DNA of 64,000 nucleotides from Haliotis asinina (GCF_037392515.1 NC_090280.1:62261504-62325503); one strand, 5' to 3'; shown: positions 11,646 through 23,787, counted from the first letter of the stretch. Notes: generated by a model from the letters alone, not told the origin. Numbers and translations are program-made.

Positions 11646-11646
<1 letters not shown>

Positions 11647-12654
11647 ATACCTACAGAGAGATTCTTACCCCTATTCTCTCTCCTTGAGTTCGACATATCT
11701 CCTTAATTTCTGGATGTATCGAGAGCCGAGTAAAATAGCGTGCAATCAAGAACACAGCGCCACCGGAAGCCTGATCACTCATACAGCTGTAGTTGTTGTT
11801 GCCTTTCGGCTTCACTGACATGTCCATGTAACTTGTAGAAAACACTCCTTGCCATTGAGTTTGTTTAAAGCCACATGCGTATATTAAACAATCACCTAAT
11901 TGTCATAGTGCGTATCCCAACGCCAACGTTGTTCCTTAGTTTAAATACGTCTTTGTAGGTATTTTATAACATTAAAATATTGTCGATACGTTTGTTCCGG
12001 CACTGAATTTAATCACGAATACTCCTTGTGTATCTTTTCGGATAATTCAGTAGAGCCCAAACCAAAAGATTCTATTTCTACAATTGCTGAAAATACATTG
12101 CACATACGTACCCTTTCAACGGCCTTAATAAGCCTTAATTAATATATAATCAATAGTCATACTAAAACACGTATAAAGCCAAGGCGATAGAATTTCTTTG
12201 GCATTTCGAGTTGAGACGCATGAAACTCCATTGATGGATGCTAACTCAAGCAACACGAGGAACAGGAGTTTTTTTAATACATGATCTTGTTGCTATGGTG
12301 ATGGTCGTGTTGCTCATATTTCAGAGGTTGTGATGTATATATTGTCCCTTTATTAGCGAGCAAGGAAGGTATTATCCCTTTCAAACGCTTCGTGTCTTCA
12401 TTTTCGTTTATTATTTATAAACTTATCTTAAAGTTATCTTGATCTTTACACGTAACGGAATTTATTTCCGAGGAGAATCAGGACTTTGCAGTGACATTTA
12501 TGTACACGTGTATGGATTTGTAAGATTTGAAGTTGCACATATGGTTGCAGCACACGTCTCCGTGCCCCAAGAAGGTTCTGTGACGTGTTTGGAACTTGTC
12601 CTGCTCAAAGAGAGTATTCTGAAAGACAAAACAAATCACGTCAATATATGTCTC

Positions 12655-12800
12655 AGTACATACATAACCTCCACTTGAATATTCCTTACTAACCTCCACT
12701 TGAATATTCCTTACTAACCTCCATTTGAATACACCTCACCAACCTTCACTGGGATACAAATTACCAATCTCCACAAGAATGTACCTTACCAACCTCCTCC
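12655..12800 (-). repeat. Minisatellite, about 27-bp unit
   Basis: Five or so diverged copies of AACCTCCACTTGAATATTCC-type units; on the minus strand the unit reads GGAGGTTGGTAAGGTATATTC. It is the same family as the array at 63480-64000. It lies 3' of lectin gene A. 12810-13740 next to it shows nothing I recognise. Confidence 0.75.
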
Positions 12801-13751
12801 TTTCATTCTAAGGCTGTTTTGAAGTGTCACAAACGACGGATAAATGATTGTTTGCCATTAAAACAATAACGTCGAGGCCCTTTATCACATTAAAAGGTCT
12901 TTTCATAAGACTATTAAAATGCTTTCAAGAAAATAGCGAAAAAAATGATATTTTCTTTCACTTTCCAACAGATCTATCTTGCGGATGTATGCGTTACTGT
13001 AGTAACTAGACATAGTGAATACTACATGAGGTCTCATTACATACGAATTGTAGGAAACGAGTGTCCTAGCTGTGATATCTGACTTATCGAAAGCCATACC
13101 ATGGGATGGTCACGATATAATTTGTATGCAATAAGACCCAGTGTGGTATTTTATTTGTTACAAACGTTTTACATGCATTAAACTAACAAAATAGCGTATT
13201 TTGTTATTTTCATGGTTTCAAACCGAAACCGGATTTACAAAGGCGTTGCGGAAGAATGTTGTACTGATGTACTCTTTTGCATGACGTCACACTGAAATGA
13301 CGCCACAACGTCTGCCCCCTTGGTAACCGGCGTCACGATGCATGTCAGTTGTTTGCACTTGGATTGCACTTGTTTTACTCAGCTAACATCAATGGTGGAA
13401 ACATTGCCTTTATGTTTTTCGACGGATATTATATTATAGTTCCACTCATAATTAAACAGTTACTCGGCAACGTCAGTAATGTTTACATTTCCACGGTGCA
13501 TATAATTTGAAGCTATAAGAATGAATGCATTCACGTGTTTGTTATGAATGAAAAGGCACTTCCGTAAATGAGAGGTCATCGGTTAACCAACCAAATCGTT
13601 AGGATCTCAGGTCAAAAGTCGTTACGACACAGGTCAGCACGATACGACATTGGTGTGACGTACGAGCTTAGTATGCAACTACCGATACGTTGACCACGTG
13701 GGTAACATACAGTATATATCTGTACATCTGTATTAAGTGATTCGTCAATGT

Positions 13752-14025
13752 CTGTAAGAGGCGACTAACTTGATCGTATGGGGGTCAGCTATGGTTGACA
13801 CATTATACACATTTAACCATATGTCCCAAATGGTTAGACAGATGTTCATGATATCAATCACTTTATTGCCCGCGCACTGGCTTGGTTGACTCATGTCATC
13901 TTCATTGCGTAGATTGATGTTCATACTGCTGACCATTGGATTATCACCCCCGACTTGATTATTCACAGACCGCCGCTATATAGCTGGAATCTTGCCGAGT
14001 GCAGCGTTAAGCAACAAGTTTCAAC
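13752..14025 (+). repeat. SINE family 2
   Basis: Diverged copy with GTAAGAGGCGACTAAC, GGCTTGGTTGACTCATGTCAT, GATTGATGTTCATACTGCTG, GATTATTCACAGACCGCCGC and the tail TAGCTGGAATCTTGCCGAGTG. Family 2 differs from family 1 in its head but shares the 3' tail. Confidence 0.75.
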
Positions 14026-14249
14026 ACCCCAAATTTAACTACAAAAATAAAATTTAACTTGCATACCAGTCGGAGTTCAAAATTAAACACCAACAACAAT
14101 CCTGGATCCTAATGTCATCATAAATATGTAATTTAAATACCAAACATGTATTCCACGCATTAAAGAGAAATATGTTCCTGTTGTGTTTTCATCAAATAAT
14201 CTTTGTTCGCGCCATTTGAACATACCAAGAAAATCTGGCTTAGAACTGA

Positions 14250-14455
14250 TCTCCAGCATCCCATGATTGTCACAGAGGCACTAACGGAGATAGGATCCTC
14301 ATATGGTTGGCACGTGTCATACTATCGTAACTCCGGAGATTGGTGTTGTGTTGATCCCTGTATTGTATGGCATGAGTCGATTATATACAGACCACGCCAT
14401 ACAGTTGGAATATTACTAAGTGTGGCGTCAAGCAATAAACAATAAACAATAAACA
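14250..14455 (+). repeat. SINE family 2 in the intron after lectin A exon 4
   Basis: Contains GTTGGCACGTGTCATACTAT, GAGTCGATTATATACAGACC and the tail GTTGGAATATTACTAAGTGTG. It begins about 26 bases past the exon 4 donor of gene A. A copy with the same private changes lies at the matching place after exon 4 of gene B (63110-63290). Confidence 0.75.
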
Positions 14456-14480
14456 ATTCAAGGTAACAAACTGTACATAC

Positions 14481-16252
14481 CAGTATATAATCTTATAGCC
14501 AAACACCTGCACCTCACAAAACTGCAGAACATCAGTTCGACGGTTTTTTTTCTTTCCGCTAACTCTCAGATAACGACCAGCCACAAGTGAAACACAGTGT
14601 ATGGTAACTGTCTTGCCGGGTTCTTTGACTGCACCATTGTACATGTAACACAACTGTCTTGTGACCTTTGGATGGTAGCGAGGGTCGGCTTCTAACACAT
14701 CCAGTGCAAAATCGTGAAGACGGTCGGCTGAAAACAATATTAAAATGTTTTTAATATATAATAACCTAATTTTATACACACACCCCCACACACCCACACC
14801 ACACCCCACACCCCAACACACACACACATCGATCCGGAGAGTCTACCAGTAGGGATTGGGATCGGAGGCAAATCTTCCAAATGTGTCGAATTTTGAATAC
14901 GTGCATTTGGTAACGACCCTTTTAAGAATGAATGTTAATATTACGACAACAGTCTTTTCTGCTTGTGACATCAACTTCCACGATGATGTAGACGTCTGCT
15001 AGGTCCACGAGCCACCAAGGTGACATATCACCACTGGCAACGGCAAAACAGGATCCGCTAGACCAAATGGCTGTGCCTTTCCCGTCGACTGCCGCGTCGG
15101 CCCGAACACGTCGGGTATACGTACTGCTTGCATACGCTGTCTTATTCTCGGCAATGTTAGACAGTTCGTCGTCTGTAAGAAATAAAAGCGAGAAAAACTC
15201 TTTTCTTTTCGACAAGAGATCTCTGTCAGAGCCGATCTTACGATTACAGCTATATTATGAGCATGTGAACATACCTACATACACACACACACAGACACAC
15301 AGACACACAGACACACACACACAGACAGAACACAGACAGACAGACAGACAGACACACACAGAGACAGACACACACACACAGACACAGACACAGACCCAGA
15401 CACACACAGACATACATTAAATCTGAATAAATCACATATATACGGTTGTATGGATGCACAAATTCTGTTGAACTTAAAGTTGAATTTGTAAGGTTTTCAG
15501 AAATGACAAGATCGCCTTAAATTAACAGATCATGTTGTAGACGGATTCATGACACACATTCCTTTTACGCTTGCAGTATTCTACCAATGCAAATTTGAAC
15601 CTTCATGAAATTAATGTACAATCTGAAGCACTTAACTCACAAATACAGGCTTACCACAGCGTATGGCACCATGCCTCTGTATGTTGCATCTCTGCCTAAA
15701 TGTACATGGCTTGTCCTGACAACGCCCAAGTGCGGTCTGGAACATGGACTATATAACAGTGAGTGAGTGAGGGAGTTGGCTTTTACCCCACTTTTAAATA
15801 ATTTTTGGCATTGTCATGGTGACTATAAATGAAATATCAAGTCGTGTTGCATAAGCATTGTATTAAACCGTATATGTAAATCAGTCATAATTTTACTCAA
15901 CGGTTGTTACAAATTCCATTACCTTGTTCCAGTTGATGATGGAACTGTATATGAAGTCGGTCTCTTTCTTTGACCCTTCCACACACTGTAGGTCATCACA
16001 ACCATTCAGGTGACACATCCTTCGTGCCACATCCAAATTGAAGGATTTGCATCCTCTATATGAAACACATTCAGCCGCACAGGAGAACAGAGATGACGAC
16101 GTGGAAATTTTAAAGGTTGATCCTGTTTGGCGTTTGGCATATTGCAGATCCAGCTCACAAGCATTTGTTAACCGCGCAAAGTATGTCAGTATCAGACAAC
16201 GAATACCAATTACTTCAAACTGCATAAAGCTGCTCAACGTTATGGAACTCAT
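14481..16252 (-). CDS. Lectin gene A: secreted PAN/apple plus FTP (F-type lectin) protein
   Basis: Four minus-strand exons: 16252-15923, 15736-15655, 15172-14945 and 14727-14481. Junctions are GT-AG with phases 0, 1 and 1; exon 4 leaves through TACTG|GTATGT, so a 3' exon is probably missing. Exon 1 encodes a hydrophobic leader (about residues 15-31) and a PAN/apple-like domain with [16 protein letters not shown] and [11 protein letters not shown]. Exon 2 is a short Cys-rich, partly EGF-like piece ([14 protein letters not shown]). Exons 3 and 4 make an FTP domain: [49 protein letters not shown], then DCCPDRLHDF across the junction, and [18 protein letters not shown] domains usually bind fucose and often act in innate recognition; the ligand here is unknown. 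No disruption is seen in these exons. Inverted paralogue of gene B. Confidence 0.8.
14774..14830 (+). repeat. CA-rich microsatellite in lectin A intron 3
   Basis: Imperfect (CA)n with C-rich interruptions, immediately upstream of the exon 4 acceptor on the minus strand. Confidence 0.85.
15279..15413 (+). repeat. CA/CAGA microsatellite in lectin A intron 2
   Basis: Imperfect ACACAC and ACAGACAC tract of about 135 bases. It accounts for the low-complexity ORFs on both strands here, which are not genes. Confidence 0.9.
15755..15805 (-). repeat. SINE family 1 tail fragment in lectin A intron 1
   Basis: GTGAGTGAGTGAGGGAGTTGG followed by a degenerate CTTTTACCCCACTTTTAAATA tail. Intron 1 of gene A is only about 186 bases. 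Confidence 0.45.
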
Positions 16253-16800
16253 GCTTCCAGTATGAACGTTTGTGTTGCACAGAACCTTTCAAATGAAATG
16301 AAAAGCCTAATCTCTTCTTGTTCCAGTGTGTTCCGGGTATGTACCTAAGTCAAGCTCATAAATGTATTATATATTCCTAGATAAGCTTATGAAGTGCTAT
16401 GGGTTGCGTAATGTCTTTTCGACGAAGATTCCAAAGATAACACCAGTTTGTGTTATGGATGATGAGTTCCTTTTCCACGAGGATTAGAAAGATAGCATCA
16501 GTCTGTTTCATTGGTGATGAGTTCCACAAGGAAATGTGACGAATTTGTCTGTCAGTCAAATACCATTAAGAACAAGGAATCGATATTGCCTTTCCCATCC
16601 TAAAATACCTAGACGAATGGTTAAGCACCATTACTTATTCTGACATCAGTTTGCTCTCTATACCAGACTTTGTGATACGCTGCCATTTCCTAAAAAATCA
16701 ATAGTAGGACCGACGATGAGCGTTTGTAAAGTGTGTTACCATAAAGTGTTAATACATCAGCAATAGGAGGTTCTTGCAACAGTGCTCACACCGCAACAAA
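16253..16800 (-). promoter_or_regulatory. Upstream region of lectin A, conserved in gene B
   Basis: This upstream sequence aligns by eye with 49370-49819 upstream of gene B in inverted orientation. Shared pieces include AACACACTTT, ATGGCAG(C/T)GTATCACAAAGT, TAATGGTGCTTAAC, ATGGGTTGC and the leader GGTTCTGTGCAACACAAACG just before the ATG. It is the likely promoter and 5' UTR region. No single TATA box is compelling, although an AT-rich TATATTCC-type stretch lies about 115-120 bases upstream of the ATG. Confidence 0.5.
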
Positions 16801-17066
16801 ACGCAAGTGGAAGTGCATTTCTTTATGAGTTCGCGATTGACATAGAAAAACCAGTTGAGACAGTTTCTTAATTGTTTACTGCATGTGTATTGTCTAATTA
16901 TCACCATTGGTTGATTATCTTGATCAGCATTATTTTGAGGGCTTCTTCTTTAATGGACTCTTTCACTGTTGGTGATGAAATAAATGTCTGTTATTCTATC
17001 ATCCTGGAAACTGGAACGCACTAGTGACGAAATTCAGTGTCTGTTTCTTCACTGTTCGGAAACGTG

Positions 17067-17230
17067 TGAGTGAGTGAGTTCTGTTTAAAAGCACATTCGT
17101 CCAATATTCGAGCACTATCACGGACAGGGACAACAGACATGTGCTTCATGCACTGTACCCATGTGGGAAATCGAACTCGTGTTATCTGTAACAAGCAGAC
17201 GCTTGTCCCACTAGGCTACACCACCGTCGT
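17067..17230 (-). repeat. SINE family 1
   Basis: Minus strand shows TAGCCTAGTGGGACAAGCG (A box), a degenerate B box (GAGTTCGATTTCC), CATGGGTACAGTGCATGAAG, and a tail ending in repeated CACTC. Confidence 0.75.
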
Positions 17231-17462
17231 TTATATGAAAGAAAACCACTGATGTCATCAGGTGTTCGCGAGATTGACAGAAGTCATTCATCATGCCTAA
17301 ACTACCAACCAAAATACGTCATTGCCACGGAAACCAGATACACGGCGAACTCAAGCCATTTTAAATAAGGTTTTCGCCTTTATCTCACTTTATATCATCC
17401 CATTGTATATTTGTGTATATCGATTTGAGTTTTTTTTAGCTTACAGAGGCTTGGGTGATTAA

Positions 17463-18206
17463 AGGTTACTCGCAACCAAAAACCAAACATAATTATAACA
17501 CAGTTATCACCTATTCATGATATTTAAAATGCACTGCTGATTAAGAAAAAAAAATTATAAGCGTATAATCGCTTATATTTGCAATATTTTACCTCCCTTG
17601 AAACGAAGCAACCGCGATACCGAACCTAGTCAGAGCCGTGGGATGTGCGCTCAAGTGTAACGAAGCCGTTTCCTTGGCCACTGGTTCATTTGCCGATACG
17701 CTTAGCCGGCCCTTTGTTTATGGCGTATACGACCGATTAATTTCGAAAGTGGCTGTGGTCAATGATTGAAGTTGTGCACTGCATATTGTCATTAGAAGAC
17801 AGGTGTGAATAAACCAGATACTGAGTTTTCTCTATGACAGAGTCTGCTTATCACAATGAACATGTTTTTTGTACCTAGTGGATTATTTGTTTGCTTACAC
17901 AACCAAGATTCGACTACCGCTCATGACCTCATACTCCAGGCAGGCATACTGTTTGAAGCTCCGCGATTCTCTTCACTGCGCGTGCGTTATGGGCGCAATG
18001 CAGCATTGCTGTTCAAACCACTTTTTGTCCCCAACGCTGGGGGGAAATTATTGAATGGGTTGAACTCCGATCTCGTTGACTTTTTTCATCGCGTTATTTC
18101 AACTTATATGCCAAACTGGCATTTTTGATGATTTGTTTCTGTAAGTACATATCGAAAGGCATCAGTATCTTCAAAGATGTGTTTTATGTTACATGTGGGT
18201 GGACCT
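17463..18206 (+). mobile_element. TTAA-flanked non-autonomous DNA transposon (744 bp)
   Basis: TTAA at 17459-17462 and 18207-18210 flanks related inverted ends (left AAAGGTTACTCGCAACC; right, minus strand, AGGTCCACCCACATG). The interior matches both ends of the larger element at 45857-49058 but lacks its middle. The pattern is that of a deletion derivative mobilised in trans. The TTAA duplication fits Kolobok or piggyBac types. The ORFs at 17856-18128 are not recognisable proteins. Confidence 0.6.
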
Positions 18207-18546
18207 TTAATGATTCCATCGGAGACACGTATATTTTTCACTCTCTCACATTGTTGAATTAATAAGAATACTATAATGTCACGGCTGTTCTAAAACTGGT
18301 GTAATGATTTTAAAGAGCAGTTGTTTAATGTCTACCTAGCAACGACTGTTAATGTTTAATGTCGTGATGAATGTGTTTGCTCCATCTGTGCTGCTGTCTT
18401 CCACCGGTTGCCTGTTTAAGCTGTTGTCATCATGCGCTTCGTTGTGCCTGACTACTGCACTATAGTCTTACTCAGAGACTGAAAATCCTGCTGGTTTATG
18501 ATGATGCACTGTTGCATGTATTCCGTCCGTCCTTAGCAACAGTCCA

Positions 18547-18696
18547 GGGCCCCGTTTCACAAAACTCTCGTAAGCCTAAGATCTCGTAACTTTCCTCGTA
18601 GCATTTGCACCTCCTATGTTACAGTATGCCAGGTACAAATGCTACGAGAAAAGTTACGAGATCTTAGGCTTACGAGAGTTTTGTGAAACGGGGCCC
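18547..18696. mobile_element. Hairpin MITE, 150 bp
   Basis: Nearly perfect inverted repeat with arms of about 60 bases starting GGGCCCCGTTTCACAAAACT on both strands. The loop is about 25 bases (around 18609-18635). This is a foldback, MITE-like element; arms this similar imply recent insertion or gene-conversion-like repair of the arms. Confidence 0.85.
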
Positions 18697-19502
18697 AGAA
18701 GTACTTGTGAGGTCAATAGCCATATCATTTGTAGTAATGAACCTTGTAAACCATGGATTCTGTCTCACTCCTTGTAAACCGGTTTTCTTCATTATCCGGA
18801 CCACACATTGAGTCATGGTAAAATTGTTCTTATTTTACCGTTACAGCTTGCTTTATAATCCGGACTCTCTCATTTTTCAGATTGCAAACTAAAATAACAG
18901 ACCGGGCCAACAATTTGCTATGTCAACAATGCTTTGTAATCCGGACGTAACAAACAAGAGAAAACGGTTTGCATTAAAACATCACTAAACAAGATTATTC
19001 GGCTATTCAGTTCTAGTTTGCCTTTGCTAGGCAAAATGTATGCTGCATTCGTTCTTAATTGGATTTTGTTTTTCAGCTACTTCAAATGTGTTTAAACGTG
19101 TAAAGACATAAAAACAGCTTTGATTTTACCTCCCATATAGCTAATTATATTCACATCATAATGATGTTTGTTTGCATAAAATTTTGGGTGTAAACATACA
19201 CCAATTTTAGACACGCTACGATGAAAAGATGTAAACTGTTCTTGAAATAAATTTATTGATTACACTGACGTATGCTCAAAGATGATACGTATTGGTGTTT
19301 TTGAACGCTGGCATGTCTTTGAGGGCTATTGCAAGAGATGATGGTTGTCATCCATCAGCCGATTATCGAGAAAATTAACATTCTAATGACGTCAAGGATC
19401 CTCAGCGTTCAGGTCGACCATGAGTTACAACTCCTAAGGAGCATACAGCTCTTGTTATATTTGGGATTACACTTTCGTTATTAAAGTAGAGATTCTGATA
19501 CT
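18697..19502. other. No gene seen; weak pogo/Tigger-like traces
   Basis: Between about 18745 and 18955 short motifs recur (AAACCGG, ATTATCCGGAC, TATAATCCGGAC, TGTAATCCGGAC) that resemble pogo/Tigger terminal sequences. No ORF supports this. The rest is AT-rich and unassigned. Confidence 0.3.
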
Positions 19503-19615
19503 TTTGTTGGGTTGGGTCACATGCGGGATTCGAACCCACACCCTCAGAGTCAGGCACCTAATTACCAGAACAATACGTCAGCCGTCTAACCCACTCAGTC
19601 ACCGCGACTTCCACA
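19503..19615 (-). repeat. tRNA-like SINE head, distinct type
   Basis: On the minus strand: AGTCGCGGTGACTGAGTGGG (A-box region) and GGTTCGAATCCCGCATGTG (a good B box). It lacks the shared GCGGCGTAAAAC tail. It is not a complete tRNA gene, because no cloverleaf acceptor pairing is evident. Confidence 0.55.
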
Positions 19616-20069
19616 TTTACTTTTGACCACTTTCTAAATGGCATTGTGTATTCATATGAAACAGCCCGGTTCAGACTCATAGGGCTTTGTATGCCATCAG
19701 CGTCATTATTAATTGCTGCTTCAAGCCACCGGCCCATAACAACAAGTGACATAAGGACGATTTGTGTAAACAACAGTGCGCAGGCGGTACCAGTCATTGT
19801 ACAAGATGTTCTAAGCATAAATGCATGACAAATATACTGAGCTATGTTCTGAAGTATATCATCCATGTTTGATGCCATTAACATAATGAAATAATGAAGC
19901 ATTGGAGTTTTAAGAACGTTTAGAGGACATACGTGTCTCAAATCGATAAATGCACTCATTACACGAGAACATGAAATGAAATTCATCCTAAACCCTTTCA
20001 TTTTGACAAAGCTCACATCCTTTTTCTCATCCTTCTTCGTTGGTGTCAAGTGGAGAGTTAAAAACAGCG

Positions 20070-20470
20070 ATGCCTCCAAATCGTCGTGTGTCCAACACAG
20101 CGGCCCTAAAATCGGGCATGTGAAGATGCATATGTGTTTGTTTCTGTTGTGGTAAACAATTGTGTGGCTGTGTAAACAACAGCGACAAAGCTATTTCCAC
20201 ATCAACAAGAAATGTCAAGTGAATTGTATAATTTCGATTACATATTAACCACTGTCAAACAGTGAACACCGGGTGTTCGTGAAAAGTCCTGCGTGCCCTG
20301 CCCAACATTTTTTCACCTATCCCTCCATAAAAATTCACAGTGACAAAACGCCATCTACATGACTGTTTGACAAGTGGTTATGAATTATATATTTAATTCC
20401 TTCTCGTTCACCTCCACTAACAATCAAGAGTCAAATGACTAAATAGCTGAATAATCAACGATTGTATATA
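20070..20470 (+). repeat. Interspersed repeat, copy 1 (inverted copy at 45 kb)
   Basis: Three collinear blocks (AATCGTCGTGTGTCCAACA..., GTGAACACCGGGTGTTCGTG, and ATTCCTTCTCGTTCACCTCC) match the minus strand of 45120-45520 in the same order. No coding capacity or ends identified. Confidence 0.55.
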
Positions 20471-20571
20471 TCACCTCTTGAAAATATTCATTACCTTTCA
20501 AGGATCGTTCTGAAATCAGGGATTTTTATATGCACAAAATTTTTAAAAAAAGAAAGATTAGAACTGATTTT

Positions 20572-20695
20572 CAGTAACCCATGCTTGTCGTAAGAGGCGA
20601 CTAGCGGGATCTGGTGGTCAGACTCATTGACTTGGTTGACATATGTTACCGTATCCCAATTACATAGATCGATGCTGTCTATCACGAGACATAGA
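20572..20695 (+). repeat. SINE family 2 fragment
   Basis: CAGTAACCCATGCTTGTCGT, AAGAGGCGACTAGCGGGATC, GACTTGGTTGACATATGTTA; truncated before the shared tail. Identical in layout to 21953-22076. Confidence 0.8.
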
Positions 20696-21952
20696 TGTCA
20701 ATAGATCACTGGTTGGAGCTTTAGCTTTCTTGAGAATTTCAATGTCTTCGGTTTCAACTTAATGGAAAAAAGTCAACAAAAACTTTTAAACTGTTTTCAA
20801 AAGCTAACCAGTAAACAGATCCCATCAAGGCGAAGGCCGCTTGTTTTTCATACTTACGTTGAGTTGCCACCTGCAAATCACCGCGAAGTGTGGGAGCCTG
20901 AGCGGACAGTTTGTGGTAATTATGCTAAAGATGTCTGGTTAAAAGTTGTATTTTGAAATTTTCGGCATTTAGTATCTGGCGTCAAAAAACTTTGTTTTCC
21001 ATTTTCAGATCGTAGTTTACAAAATATGAAATCGCCTTACGTGTCAGTCATGATCAATGAGTATTCAGTCAAGTTCAGCAAACTTAAATTTCCTATTTTC
21101 TGACAGTATCGCCCGTTTCCTCGGTAGAGCACTCACTTATCTCAGTTGTATCTATAGAAGTTAATGTTTTTTTTGGGGGGAACTTCACAGCTTTACCATC
21201 TTTCTGGGCGGCATGCCGACTGCCATATTTAAAATGATAACACGACAAAGTCCCATCATCTGTGGCGTTTGGAAGAAAAGGGATTTCTTTAGACACGTAT
21301 TGTCATATCTTCCTATGTAACCTCTGTTCTAATATGGCCATATTTCCCGTTTCTCGTAAAATCACCTAGCGGCCAACAATTGCAACATGAATTATCTCCC
21401 GTATCAGGTCACGTGTTACATGGACTTTGATCCATTTTGGCGGCCGCCAGGGAGCGATCAATTAACGTGCGGAGGATAGATTCGGTATTTCATGTTTAAC
21501 TGAAAAGCAGAAACTAGCTGAATATAGAGTGCAGGAAGCAATTGACAAGATATTTATTGTTGGAGTGACAGTTAAGGCATTTAATGACGTTCTTGTCCGT
21601 TGTCGACGATGGGGTGTGGAGGCGCCATTGGTCCGCGATTACATGACTGCGTTTTGTGTAAACGAAACGTTTGCGCATCGCGCTGAGGAAGAAGTTCTAG
21701 CATATGGAGATAACCAAGGCTTTGCGAATGAACATCTACATGACTGTTTGACAAGTGGTTATGAATTATATATTTAATTCCTTCTCGTTCACCTCCACTA
21801 ACAATCAAGAGTCAAATGACTAAATAGCTGAATAATCAATGATTGTATATATCACCTCTTGAAAATATTCATTACCTTTCAAGGATCGTTCTGAAATCAG
21901 GGATTTTTGTATGCACAAAATTTAAAAAAAAAGAAAGATTAGAATTGATTTT

Positions 21953-22076
21953 CAGTAACCCATGCTTGTCGTAAGAGGCGACTAGCGGGATCTGGTGGTC
22001 AGACTCATTGACTTGGTTGACATATGTTACCGTATCCCAATTACATAGATCGATGCTGTCTATCACGAGACATAGA
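21953..22076 (+). repeat. SINE family 2 fragment (second duplicated copy)
   Basis: Same truncated copy as 20572-20695, carried by the second unit of the tandem duplication. Confidence 0.8.
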
Positions 22077-23119
22077 TGTCAATAGATCACTGGCTGGAGC
22101 TTTAGCTTTCTTGAGAATTTCAGTGTCTTCGGTTTCAACATAATGGAAAAAAGTCAACAAAAACTTTTAAACTGTTTTCAAAAGCTAACCAGTAAACAGA
22201 TCTCATCAAGGCGAAGGCCGCTTGTTTTTCATACTTACGTTGAGTTGCCACCTGCAGATCATCGCGAAGTTTTGGAGCCTGAGCGGACAGTTTGTGGTAA
22301 TTATGCTAAAGATGTCTGGTTAAAAGTTGTATTTTGAAATTTTCGGCATTTAGTATCTGGCGTCAAAAAACTTTGTTTACCATTTTCAGATCGTAGTTTA
22401 CAAAATATGAAATCGCCTTACCTGTCAGTCATGATCAATGAGTATTCAGTCAAGTTCAGCAAACTTAAATTTCCTATTTTCTGACAGTATCGCCCGTTTC
22501 CTCGGTAGAGCACTCACTTATCTCAGTTGTATCTATAGAAGTTAATGTTTTTTTGGGGGGGGAACTTCACAGCTTTACCATCTTTCTGGGCGGCATGCCG
22601 ACTGCCATATTTAAAATGATAACACGACAAAGTCCAATCATCTGTGGCGTTTGGAAGAAAAGGGATTTCTTTAGACACGTATTGTCATATCTTCCTATGT
22701 AACCTCTGTTCTAATATGGCCATATTTCCCGTTTCTCGTAAAATCACCTAGCGGCCAACAATTGCAACATGAATTATCTCCCGTATCAGGTCACGTGTTA
22801 CATGGACTTTGATCCATTTTGGCGGCCGCCAGGGAGCGATCAATTAACGTGCGGAGGATAGATTCGGTATTTCATGTTTAACTGAAAAGCAGAAACTAGC
22901 TGAATATAGAGTGCAGGAAGCAATTGACAAGATATTTATTGTTGGAGTGACAGTTAAGGCATTTAATGACGTTCTTGTCCGTTGTCGACGATGGGGTGTG
23001 GAGGCGCCATTGGTCCGCGATTACATGACTGCGTTTTGTGTAAACGAAACGTTTGCGCATCGCGCTGAGGAAGAAGTTCTAGCATATGGAGATAACCAAG
23101 GCTTTGCGAATGAACACTT

Positions 23120-23629
23120 TTGAAACAACATCGTTGATTGCACAACTAAATCTGCTTGCAATCAATCCAGAACACTCACACCATGAAAGGACGCCGTATT
23201 AGAACAGAGTTTACGTAGGAAAAGATGACAAAAGAAACTTCTGTGGGAAGAGAATGGGAGTAGGTAGATCGACCGAAGAGACTTAGATAATGCACATATT
23301 ACAATCCATTTATACTTCGTAGATACTGGTGATAGTGTGTCTCCACAAGAAATAACATTAGTGTTTCATTACAGGCTAGCGTCCACGAACACTCGCCCAA
23401 CTAGAATCATTTGCGTCTGAGACGCAGGACACGGGGGTAGAGGTGTGGCAGGTGCTTGTAGGGTCACTGGTGGGTGGCCGTAAGGTGTGCCACAGATCCG
23501 TTACCGATGGGAGTGTGGACCATCTGTCATCGTAAGAACATTGAGGTTTACTCTTTCCGATTTATCAACGATGTGTCACCGTGTTATTTGAGATGTACGA
23601 AAGTATGGTAAAAGTAGATATATATCAGG

Positions 23630-23630
<1 letters not shown>
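23120..23630. other. Stretch without a recognised feature
   Basis: Unique-looking sequence between the tandem duplication and a tetranucleotide microsatellite. GC-richer patch at 23410-23520 with no open frame that I recognise. Confidence 0.5.

Positions 23631-23693
<63 letters not shown>
23631..23693 (+). repeat. (AACT)n microsatellite
   Basis: About 15 tandem copies of AACT, essentially perfect. Confidence 0.97.
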
Positions 23694-23702
23694 AAGAGGA
23701 CG

Positions 23703-23787
23703 TTCTAGCAAAGAAAGGCCTTTGCCCTAGGCCTTTCCTAATGCGCCCTCGGGTGTTCCTTAGCAAGAATGCCTTTTTTACTAGAAC
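23703..23787. repeat. Small inverted repeat
   Basis: GTTCTAGCAAAGAAAGGC pairs with GCCTTTTTTACTAGAAC about 50 bases on; an internal CCTTTGCCCTAGGCCTTTCC adds a second palindrome. It lies just upstream of the recombinase relic and could be one of its ends. Confidence 0.5.

Larger units (their letters stand above)
20352..23116 (+). repeat. Tandem duplication of a 1381-bp segment
   Basis: Unit 1 (20352-21732) and unit 2 (21733 to about 23116) are nearly identical apart from scattered substitutions; the junction reads GAATGAACATCTACATGACT. Each unit contains a SINE family 2 fragment and a 60-90 codon open frame ending the unit (from 21529 and 22911; QEAIDKIFIVGVTVKAFND) that I cannot assign. The SINE is present in both units, so it predates the duplication. 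Confidence 0.9.

Noticed and set aside
19503-19615. Possible tRNA gene
   Set aside because: A good B box but no complete cloverleaf or acceptor stem; better explained as a tRNA-derived SINE head.
19558-20079. 173-residue minus-strand ORF
   Set aside because: It begins in an interspersed repeat and ends inside a tRNA-like SINE, with no domain recognised.
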